From: Haplomitrium mnioides
Taxonomy: Eukaryota > Marchantiophyta > Haplomitriopsida > Calobryales
Direction: 5' to 3'
Assembly (NCBI GenBank): GCA_049999725.1
Contig: JBNGIS010039171.1
Coordinates: 1 to 64,000 of the forward strand
DNA: 64,000 nucleotides
Shown here: positions 22,026-31,845 of the stretch, in pieces
Numbering within the stretch: the stretch's first letter is position 1
Layout of the letters: each line of letters starts with the position of its first letter
Program-made: the position numbers and the translations under genes
The notes under the pieces: model-generated
Database searches by the model: none
What the model was told of the DNA's origin: nothing
What the model saw: only the letters and a program-made list of their open reading frames with translations

Positions 22026-22343
22026 AAACTCGAAAAGTAAAAGTATTATAAATAATTCAAACAAGCTTTTAAAATACAATTGCAAAAGGGAAAAAAAAAC
22101 CTACCAACAACTTCTCGAAACTTGAATTGAAAGAGGACATCTTTGATTCCTCTCGATGGATAGAATATTCCATTCTAGCCTCCTCCCAAGAGTTTTAGTA
22201 CACCTCTGAACAAAAAGATTTTTCCACTACCACCAAAACTTTATGCCTCTCAAGCTCCCAAGACATTTCTTTGATTGAAAGCTCTCCAGCCTCTACTCAT
22301 TTCAATGAAATGTTGATTTCATCTAGAAGACCCTGAAGGGATC

Positions 22344-22605
22344 TGTCGCATCATTCTATATAGATTTCTATTTTTAGACATTTTGAGTTTTTTTGTGCCT
22401 GAGTATAGAAGACCATGTACTCTCATCAAAAGGTTATCTTTTGATGTCTACTCGATTATGTATGAACCAAGAGGAGAGCTGAGGTATTGCAGCTCTTGGA
22501 GAAGCATGGATTCCTTGTGAGCAAAGGTGTGTTGGTTTTGATGTCGGAAGGTCAACACACATTTGGAATTTCTTCGAGAAGGTATCACTCAAAGAAAGGT
22601 ACATA
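22344..22605 (+). repeat. Gypsy-1 5' LTR, lacking its first about 120 bp
   Basis: It aligns with 42211-42474 (shared landmarks TCTATTTTTAGACATTTTGAG, CCATGTACTCTCATC and GATGTCTACTCGATTATGTA). The TATA box region reads GTATAGAAGACCATG here against GTATAAAAGGCCATG in the 3' copy. Confidence 0.8.
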
Positions 22606-24599
22606 GCTTGATATACTTTTTAATAGTTGAGCTGCACTAGTCATTTGATCAAACAATGTTCATGCAAGCAAGGGGTATCAATCAAGTAGAGCAATTTGCA
22701 AGCAAAGAAGCCACTGGTAGCAAGTCATTAGTCAAGAAAGTGACTCATAAAGCAATAGTGATTTGCGTGGAGTTGCTACAACTTTAACATTTGGAAACAT
22801 TTGTTCAACCTTTCAGCATTTGTTTCCTTGGTGATCGCAGCTATAGAAAACAAAGCATTTTTGTAAAGATTTTTGAAGAAGCTTTTGTAGTATAGACTAG
22901 TGGGTTGCAAGGGCAAACGTATGTAGAGTTGATATTTTTGTTGGTCAATAACAAGTCCATTTCTTTGGTCCCACTATGGCATCTATAGGTCAACCCTTGC
23001 TGAATTATAGTGTGATATTGGTAATAGACTAGAGTCCTATCAATGACTATATTACAGGGGCTAGATGCACTGTAACAGTCCTGTTTGACCAACTTGTGAG
23101 CTCACCTTTAGTGGAGGTTGCTGGAATTTCAAGAGGAAGTGATTGCACAAGCTTGGGCTAGAAGAGAAAGAAGTCCCTTGATTGGAGTTCCAAACTGACA
23201 ACCAGGCTGTCCAAAAATTCAAGGAGAGCAAGAACAGAACTCTCGTTGGTTTCTATTGTTGCACATCAATATCTATGATGCTTACTACAAAAGATTAGTA
23301 GGCTGCAAGGTTGACATTTTGAGAAGTCCATTTGGTGAGCAGCTTTGCAAAGCACTTGTGAAAGGGCCGTCAAGAATACTTTGAGAAGAAGATTTGAGGC
23401 TCATGTGATTTTTTTATCAAGCATTTTATCAAGAAAATTTAACAAGCAGCCCATGCTACTCTGGTTTTCGTAAAACAAGTGCTGTAGAAAGTTGTGCAGA
23501 TTTTTGCCCAAGAAGAGCTGGGTGTTCTTTGAATTTTTGCAGAAATTTCCACAAGTGCTGTTGGTGGGTCTACATTTACACGTGTTCTAGGAGGCTCTTT
23601 GGAAGTAGTTGTCTTTGAGAACCTACCTGTCCTTGCCATTGAAGAATAGTACAACGAGGTGTTGTACAACACAACCAAGCAACTTGTTGTTGCCATCAAA
23701 AGATTGCATGATCCTGGTGGTTCAAAGTTCTAGGAAAATAGAAGAGAAAAGAGGGAGCCTAGAGCAAAGCTCTATATTCTTAACAACAAGTTGAGGACCT
23801 GCCAATGAGTTCTGTTTGAAAATTAAGAATAGAAGGAGCCAAGACTGAATATTGTAGAAGGGAGTGTGTTGTTCTGGAGGTGACAGAAGAGCCTTGGGCT
23901 GACTCGAAAGAGAGCCATGCTCAGTTTTCAGATGAGAGGTTCAGAAGAGACCCACTTCTAAATCTATTTGCAACACAGAGCAAGGGTAATTGAACACTAA
24001 TCAAGAATAAAAACAGAATTTTTGGTGAATAAAATAAAATAGAATAAGAAAATTTTCTGAATTCAGAGAGGCTGAACCAGACCCTCCACTGAGTGGTGCA
24101 AGGGTGGTAGGAGTCCACCAGCATGCTCCTTGGGCGCAAGCTATTTGGAAGCCCATACTTTCTCTAAAGTGAAGCAAGAAAGTTTGAAACTTGTTTGCAA
24201 GAAACTGAAGGTTGGTCTGTGGTGCTTAGGAGAAGAGCAACAAAATTTTGTTTTGATTTGTTTTCTAGTTTGTTCCTAGGTTGAGAAGAAGACCAATCAA
24301 CTAGGATTGGCAAGCAAAGTGTACCCTATCCAAGGGAGAAGAAAGGGTCACTTGTGCTCATTTTTGCAATTCAGCCGACTTGTGGGTAAGTGGTTGAGTG
24401 GCAATAGCATAGTCTATGAGCTGTGAGTGAGTTCAACTGAGCAAAGCTCAACATGGAGTCACGGAGTGGAAGGTTGCGGTACGGTGTCACTCGCAGTAGC
24501 ATCAAATTTTGACCTGTAGTATGAGCGACTCAACAGTTGGTAAGTGACCATACATCACACGAAGAGGAGGAGATTCTTTCTAGCACTCAGGTACATTGA
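22606..24599 (+). other. Gypsy-1 untranslated leader / decayed gag 5' region
   Basis: Sequence between the 5' LTR and the readable gag end. I see no clear domain. Minus-strand frames at 22841-23092 and 23439-23699 are isolated, lack motifs and are not supported as genes. Confidence 0.4.
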
Positions 24600-25006
24600 A
24601 TTTCCCCATTGTCTTGGGATATGGATGAGATGTAAGGGGTCACAAGTAAGCCAAGGAGATTCTCAAGTGCAATAGACACCATTGATATGGATGATTTCAT
24701 CCAAGAGTTTGATACTTGGTGTGATTTGCAAACATTATGGAACTTTGCTCTCTTTACACCTTTCAAGCCATAGAAAGGTTTGTTTCAACACTTAGAAGAG
24801 CCATCCATGGATGATTACCATGAATTCCGGCGTGCTCATTTGACTGAGATTGAGGAGTGGAGACAGTATTGGTCACTCAATAATCTCTCCATCACTTATG
24901 GTGGAAAGGCAAGTACCTATTACCCTACAACCCATACAACATCCTCTAGTGGCACTAGCCACAACATTGGTGCTTCAAAGGTAGGAGGAGCTATTAGTGC
25001 ACCTTG
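24600..25006 (+). pseudogene. Gypsy-1 gag C-terminal remnant
   Basis: A readable frame at 24780-25005 includes SMDDYHEFRRAHLTEIEEWRQYW and a Ser/Thr-rich tail. It is placed as gag by position, before the reverse transcriptase that resumes after PMT-e. No zinc knuckle is visible, so the assignment rests mainly on position. It is interrupted at 25006 by PMT-e with target duplication CTTG (25003-25006 and 38857-38860). Confidence 0.45.
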
Positions 25007-25046
25007 AATAACCGCTACTTTGAGCTAGAAACAGGCTATTCAGAAC
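25007..25046 (+). repeat. Left terminal inverted repeat of PMT-e
   Basis: AATAACCGCTACTTTGAGC, then CTATTCAGAAC. It pairs with the right TIR (38817-38856), differing at scattered positions over about 38 bp. Confidence 0.85.
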
Positions 25047-25379
25047 ACGAACTTTTATTTTTTTGGGAAAATTGTGATTTTTTAATTCAAAAAACATTAA
25101 AAACAAGGTTATTTTTTTTTTTAAAAGTACATGAGTTTTTTTGATTTGTTTTTGGCCGTTTCAACAAGCATAATAGAGCAAGAGTCAATTTTGTTATGCA
25201 AAATCAATCAATATTATTAGTTTTTATGAAAATATTGCAAAACTCGAATTTGATGAAAAGCATAAAAGTTATAGTAAGTTTTCACCGAAAATTTGCATTT
25301 ATCATTGATTTCAATTCTAAGCCCAAAAGTTGAAATACATATCACAAGAAACTATTTTAAAATATGTTTGATTGTACAA

Positions 25380-26380
25380 ACTCTAGACGTGTGTAGACAT
25401 GGTGCTCTTTCAAACTTTTTTGTTGGAAAAAAATTACAAAACATAACGAAAAAACCCAAAGAGACTAGAAGTCAAGGGAATGAGTTTGCAATGGTAAACA
25501 CAAAAACGAAGAAAATGAAACATTGCATGGATTTAGGAGCTTCATTTTAAACTTCAAGAAAGAAGGAAGCTTTTACTTGTAGTTGAAAGTCCATGCAATC
25601 AAAAGTTAACGTGGGTTTTTTAAAAGGTTTTAGCATTTAAAAATATTTCATAACTCAACAAAGCATATATACAAATGTATTATAGTTCAAAATCAAAAAG
25701 GAAGTAGCTAAAAAGATTGAATTAAGACTATAAACAAGAAACATCTGCAAGTTCTAGACTTGATTCAACTAAACAAAGGTCTCAAGATCTACAAAAGACT
25801 CTATGACTTGTGTACAAACAAAGTTGTAATCGGTAATCTTTGTATGAAGAGCCTGAGGGTTGTACATGAGAAGTAGAACTTGTGGAAGGCTTGGACTTCC
25901 ACCCCAAAGTCTGTGCATGCATAGGAATCCAAGTTCAACATATGAACACTCCACCCCAAAGTCTATGTGCGCTTAGGAATCCAAGCTCAACATGTGAGCA
26001 CTCCATCCCAAAGTCTATGCGCACATAGGAATCCAAACTCACCATCTGAACACTCCACCCCAAAGTCTATGCGCGCATAGGAATCCAAACTCACCATCTG
26101 AACATTCCACAACAAAGACTAACAAGAACCTAGGTTTTAAGTTCCGCAGAAGAGTTTTGTATAATGTACTTTTCGCTTGCAAATCAAAGTCTATGTGCGC
26201 ATAGGGTTCACACTTCTACAACCAAGGATACAGATTGTAAACGTTCTATTTTTGCAACAAACTTTAGGTACGCAAAAGATTTTGATTTCTAATTCGGAAT
26301 CTAAAAGTAAAAATAGGTACAAAGCTCTACATTTGAGTCAAACAACGCAAAGGGTTTTAAGTTTTACATCAAAGTCCTAA
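25380..26380. repeat. Palindromic minisatellite in PMT-e left terminus
   Basis: A dense array from about 25860 to 26210 of units such as CACTCCACCCCAAAGTCTATG + CGCGCATAG + GAATCCAA, with sparser units on either side. The period in the dense part is longer (about 60-63 bp) than in the introns, and two to three near-identical units lie at 25940-26110. Confidence 0.8.
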
Positions 26381-28519
26381 CAAGAAAAAAACAGTTAGTC
26401 AATTTGAGCAGATGCTTTAGCGAGACAATAACCTTAAACTCTTCTAGAAAACAATAAAGTTAGAAATAGAAGACTTATATTTTGGAGAAGAAAATATTTT
26501 TACAAAGCAAATAAAAATATTAACTAGAGATTTAGGTTTCATTTACAGAGAATACCATTCAACTTGGAATAGTTTGCAATCAAAAGTTCAAGTTGGCAGA
26601 AAAATTCAACAGTTTATTTCAAAATATTCTCAAGTACTTTATAAAATAATAATCTTAAATTACAATATACTTGAAAATACAAAATATAGAACAAAATTCT
26701 TGAATGACTTTAGTCACTTGTCTCGACTTCCTCGGGTTTAGATTTAGAAGATTCATCAAGGTTTGCTTGATCTGTCTCAGTGTTAATGATAGTGATTGAA
26801 TCTCTTTGAAACATTTCAAGATTGAGGGCTTTTTGTCTTTCATACTCAAATAGATTTTCTTTAATGGTAGTTAGAGTGATTTTCCTCAATTGGTTTGTTT
26901 GAGTGAGAAGAAAATCAAATGACAGAATCATGATTTGTGTCACATCAAGTACATCAATATGTAACTTAGATTTGCGTTTCTCTTATGTTATTGCTATTTT
27001 TTCTGGGAAGTATTGTCTATAAAATGCATCTTCAGCCAAACAAGCAAACCATTGAACTCGTACTCGTTTTGGGTTTGGAGGATTTTCCTCATCAAATGAC
27101 AAAACTTTGAGAACTTTGGGAACCCAAAACGGTCTGCCCTTTGGATTCAGAGATGCAAAAATACAAATAAACATTTTAGCTTTCATCTCATGTAGATTGT
27201 CGAATTTATGCCTGTATTAAGTACTGTGTGAAAGAATACCTTCTCGCGGCCTTGGTGCTCTATCATAGATTGCTCAACATATAGAAAGTATTTGTTGTAC
27301 CGGTGTATCTTCTTGTGTCTATTGAGCATCAACCTGAGAATCTAGACAAACATTTTGAGAATCATTACAAGTGTTTGACTGTTGTGAGGGTGGAAACGTA
27401 AGTTCTGCTTTGTGTTATCGTCCTTTTTTTTCAAGGATGTAGGCTGCAATCTCTTGTTGGGCAAGAAAAAAGTCATTCCACCCATGAATATCAGAATTTG
27501 TAAAGAACTTGTAGCAGTTCTCACTTATGTTGTCCCTAGGCTTATTGAAAAACCACTTTCTCTGCATCCACTTCTCTTTCATCTTTTTGAGATCATTTGA
27601 TTTTAGAATATGCCTTGAGAGGAATCAATATTGAACTCAAAATTTCTTTGTCCACTTTAGATATGCACTTGAGTTGACAAATACCATCCGCAAGGTAGCC
27701 AAAATTCATCATTGAAAACTGTTTACTCCAAATCTTTGCCTTGGAATCATTTAAGTGGAACTTGAATTGTTGATTAAAAGTAATATCATGTATCCTTTGA
27801 GCTAGAGAAGAACGTTGCTGCGGAAACATTTTGAAATCCCAAGTTTCCAACAAAAGAGACACCTAAAGTTTAGGATTATAAGATAATTGAAGCGCCTTGC
27901 TAAGACTCATAATCGTGAAAGCTTTGACATGTTTTAAACATTTTGAGAATCGATTGAATATTTGATCGATTTGATCATAAGTATGGGCAACCATGAGAAA
28001 TCCCACCTTGATTTTTTGAAAAACATTCTTAGCAATAAGTAGACTAAGATATCCAAACAGAATAGAATTCTTATTCTCTCGTGTCGTGTTGTCCAATTGA
28101 AGATACAAAGTTGGAGGCAGCGGGCTTGCAAAGTCACATAATATTTTGTTGAGCATAGTAACTGTCAAATTAGAATCACTTCTCAAGTTTCCGTACGTTA
28201 AGAACACCCTTGAAGAAAGAGCATGATTGAATGTTAAGGCACCAACAACATGCACACCCACCAAACAATCTTTATCAATGTTTTTTGGTGGCAAAAGCTA
28301 GTGTGGAATAGCAAATTTCTTCTGATCCACTCCATCAATGACAATTCCCAAGTACTTTTGACCATCGACATAACATTTTCTTCGATGGTTTGCAAGTTTT
28401 GTTCTTTCTTTCATTTGTTGGTCACAATGAAGAAAGAGTTGGCGATTATATTTGACTGCATCACACAAAGCACAAAGGACATAAAAATAGTTCAATAAAA
28501 CATATGTCGATACTTGTAA

Positions 28520-29214
28520 CTTCAAAACACAACCTCAAGTGCTCTAAACATTCAAGTCATCTTAAACAAATGTTTGAATTTGTAGAAACGAAACACTATA
28601 TAAAAGATTTTAAATAAACTTTAGACTTTGAAAAAGGAAAATCTATTTCGAAAAGAGAAAAATAAGATTTGCAAACAAAAGGTACCATAACACATCCTCT
28701 GAGCATTTAGGATGAGTGGAGACAACAACTGATCGTATGCGTACATAGGACCAATACAAAAACACCAATATCATGGCTTGTTATGACTATTGTCACGACT
28801 GGTTTTAAAAGGAACAAGAACAAATCTTATGCGCGCATACAATTGGCGAACAACAAAAACGATTCTTTCAATTTTTTCTTAACAAGGACTCTTGATTTAA
28901 AGGAACGAAAACAAAACTTGTTGTAAGACTAAGGTCACCACCAAGAATCAAATTCATTTTCTCGCTTTATTTGAATGTAGACAAGGCTACAATTGAAATA
29001 TAAAACAACAGACTCTATGCGAGCATAAACACTCTTCTCACAACTCAACTTGCTAAGAACTATTCGACTCAAATCTTCTTTGCTAAATAACTTCACAAAA
29101 AAATATCTTTTGGCTGTAAGTTGAGAAAACATAACATCTCTAGAACTAATCTTTGAGTCTAGAAAAAAGATAATGGATTAGCCAAAGGTGTCAAAAGAGA
29201 AGAAAATTTGTTAC
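28520..29214 (-). other. Intron 1 of PMT-e DUF7869 gene with palindromic units
   Basis: Bounded by GT (29214) and a GATGCAG acceptor near 28456. Palindromic units (ATGCGTACATAGG, TATGCGCGCATACA, TATGCGAGCATAAAC) are scattered at 28735-28850 and 29010-29030. It is equivalent to 47480-48170 in PMT-f and 56267-57060 in PMT-d. Confidence 0.6.
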
Positions 29215-30269
29215 CTCTACCGGATTCGAATACAGATTTTTCTCGCAAAGATTTTATTTCTTCGCATGTTTCACAAACAACAAATCTATTGTGTTTTGGA
29301 ATTATTACATTTGGAAAATGAGTCCTCCAGTGTTTTGTAAAACCCAAGAAACTATGAATACAATGTGGATCTTTATCTTTCAAATAAGTTGTGTAGTAGT
29401 TATAAACTTCCCATTTTGTAAAATTATCGAGCAAGTTATACACTTCATGAGTGGGCATTATCTTATAATGTCATTGGAATAAATTGTCCATCCACTCACG
29501 TATAAAAACTCCTTTAGCAGATAGTTCTCTTTTTCCAAAAATGCCTCTAAGATCTGCGCTTTTTGAGATTTTGAATCCTTTGGATTCTATCAATCCCTAC
29601 TCCTAATATTAATTTGAAGGCTCTTTTACAAACAAAGGTACCGCCAAGCAGTGTAAACTGATTTTCAACATCGGAGTCTTTTCTTGGTATTCCCCACTGT
29701 AGTGTGATATTTTGATTCTTCATGCTTTGTTGAAGGTACATTTCTCTTATAGTTTTCAAAAAATTTGTCTAGCACAATGACAAGCAATTATTTTGACAAT
29801 AAGAAATTCTCTTCAATTTAGAAATTGATATTGGATCGAGCTTTTTCTTCACAAAGCTTTCGTCATGATGGACTTTCCGTAAAGAATTTTTGCGTAAGGT
29901 GTTTACCCGTTTGGGTTTTGGCTTAGACCAAGAATTCTTATGTTATGCTAGACAATTCGGTCCATAAGAAAATCTAGTAGTAGGAGATAATTCATCTAGA
30001 AGATCTTGTTTGAGTGGTGCTATCGAGAAGAGTGGCTCATCTCCACAATTAAAACTGTCCACAAATTATATGCTTTTTGTGTTCTGAACAAACACACTTT
30101 GATCATGAATATCAAGGTCTCCCTCAGATATGGACGAAGGAAGATCTACAACCATCTTGAATTTCTATGTTGAACCTTTTTTTGTTGATATGTTGGAATA
30201 CTCATAAGAAAGATTCAACTTTGATTGCTTGAAGGGCAACAAAGATCTTGTGCTAGATGAAGATTGTTT

Positions 30270-30430
30270 CTTTAGTTCTCTGCAAGCACAAGGTTTCCTC
30301 TTTGATCCTTTGCACGCAAGTTGTTCAGCCGTTAATCCTATTTGCACATTGGATTCACTCCTTGACCTTATGTACGTATAGGGTTGAGTCCTTGATCCTA
30401 TGTGTGCATGGAGTTCACCTTCTCCATCTT
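30270..30430 (-). repeat. Coding palindromic minisatellite (PMT-e DUF7869 exon 1)
   Basis: Five to six 30-bp units that translate on the minus strand as imperfect decapeptides (GSRTQPYTYI, RSRSESNVQI, GLTAEQLACK, GSKRKPCACR). Confidence 0.75.
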
Positions 30431-30635
30431 TTTGGGCAGAGCTATCTAATTCAACCAAAGCCATCTTTTTCCCTAATATACTCGCAATCACACTTGATGC
30501 TTTTCATACTCCATTGCTTACCTCCAAATAATTGCCATTTGAACAAATCTCAACATATCTGTCAAAAGTAACACTTTTTTGTGAAGATGAATCTTAAAAC
30601 TCTAACTTCTTTTTGCCTTTAAAAACTCCAGCCAT

Positions 30636-31096
30636 TGAAAATGCTCCCTAAAAATCAAGTACTTCAAGGAATTATTTAACAAATATTATGAACCTCTTAC
30701 AACACATCTAAAAGATGTGTTTTTCAAGATTTTTTTGCAAAATGACAAATATGAGAACTTTTTATGAAGAAAATGAAAAAAAGAAATTGGAAAGATGAAA
30801 ACAAGCAATGATTTATATACTAACTTTTTTGTTTTGCACCTGTCGAATCTACGTGTCAAGAGCTCCGCAAATCATTTTTTAGCGGGAAAAATTATTTTTT
30901 GAAATTTCACTATAAAAAGAGCATTAGTTGAAAGTTTCTTTCCATTGTCACGAGGTCAGTTTTTGGTTTTGGTTTTCTTACCATCCTTGTTTTTGCATTT
31001 ACTTACTATTTTGCTATTTCTAGCCTTCAGAGATTTGGGAGCTTTTGTTCATTACATTTTTTACCTCCAGATTTACATGTTTCTAGCATCTTGAGA
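30636..31096. promoter_or_regulatory. Divergent central promoter of PMT-e
   Basis: 460 bp between two ATGs facing away from each other. TATATAAAT (30811-30819, minus strand) lies about 176 bp upstream of the DUF7869 ATG. TATAAAAAG (30911-30919, plus strand) lies about 180 bp upstream of the methyltransferase ATG. The two TATA boxes are about 90 bp apart. Spacing is conserved in PMT-f and PMT-b. The stretch between them contains the conserved GTGTCAAGAGCTCCGCAAATC region. Confidence 0.65.
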
Positions 31097-31509
31097 ATGG
31101 CATCTCAAGGAAATGTTTCCCTCCTTGATCAACTGAAGCCATACATGTATTCAGATGTTGTCAAGGCTCTAGAGCGTGCAAAACTCGAGTGGAATTGGCT
31201 CGTTAATTACTATTCTATGAAAAACCTTGATCAACATCTTTACCTTTTTGCTAGTGAAGGTGAAAACTTCAATTTGGGTCTAGTAGTCCAAATTATGATG
31301 ATACGTGAAGGCAAGAAAGCCAACATCAGGCTGCTTGTGTAGTCCCAGGATTCAATAACCCTTTACTGTGCAAATCGCAAACAATTTAGTTTTAACGAGT
31401 TTAAGGAGAGGGACATTTTTGTGAAGCATCTTTAGGCCGCAAAGGAAGATGGCAAGGCAATTTCTGAAAATCTTTTTTCACTTGTTTTTCTTTTTACTAA
31501 GTCGAAACT

Positions 31510-31838
31510 TCTAGGGAGTCCATGCAAGCATGGAGTCTCGAGATTCAGTCCCGCATGGATCTAGGAGTCAATGTGCGCAAGGACATGAGAGTTCTTGCAT
31601 TGTAGGATTTGGAAGTCCATGTGCGCATGGACTCCCAAGTCCATGTGCGCCTGTACTCCGAAATCCACACACGCAAGGACTCCAAGTCCATGTGCGCATG
31701 ACCTTGGGAGTCCATGTGCGCATGGACTTCGGAGTTCAAGCGCATATGGACATGGGAGTCTATGTCCGCATGGACTTGAGAGTCATTGCGCGCCTTGACT
31801 TGGGAGTCCATGCGCATATGAACTCCCTTGTGTAGTGC
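31510..31838. repeat. 30-bp palindromic minisatellite in intron 1 (PMT-e)
   Basis: About ten units of GGAGTCCATGTGCGCATGGACT type. The array is split by the insertion at 31846, and one remaining unit (TTAGAGTCCATGCGCAGAG) lies at 34750-34770 on the other side. Confidence 0.9.
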
Positions 31839-31845
31839 ATGCATG

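Larger units (their letters stand above)
20380..22343 (-). pseudogene. ParB-like/DNA methyltransferase gene, 3' half (PMT-d)
   Basis: On the minus strand this holds the end of exon 2 (22343 to about 22080), intron 2 with a minisatellite (21700-22075), exon 3 (about 21570-21145), a short intron and exon 4 (about 21050-20380). Exon 3 reads SNARQLKGLVKPK-like sequence, then NGISYGYN in place of the catalytic ADIPY motif. Exon 4 has a degraded motif I (ILDICSKSSFGFAYALKLM) and EYDRRKSIYIPQR. A 61-bp tandem duplication (20564-20685) disrupts the tail. The 5' half is at 42601-44573, separated by gypsy-1. Missing catalytic residues and many stops make it non-functional. Confidence 0.7.
26710..30635 (-). 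pseudogene. DUF7869-type putative DDE-like transposase gene (PMT-e)
   Basis: Start ATG at 30635 (MAGVFKGKKKLE), stop at 26710-26712. Three exons: 30635-29215 (donor AG|GTAA), 28455 to about 27340 (acceptor GATGCAG), and about 27205-26710. Exon 1 holds decapeptide repeats and HWRTHFPNVIIPKHNRFVVC. Exon 2 holds LGIVIDGVDQ (28350-28322), LYLQLDNTTRENKN (about 28106-28065) and VGFLMVAHTYDQIDQIF (about 28005-27955). These conserved acidic and His residues are the candidate catalytic centre of DUF7869 proteins. Exon 3 holds PFWVPKVLKVLSFDEENPPN and VQWF, a possible Tudor/BAH-like module, and an acidic Ser-rich tail. Scattered stops and frameshifts inactivate it. The transposase role is inferred from position and fold-like motif spacing. 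Confidence 0.75.
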
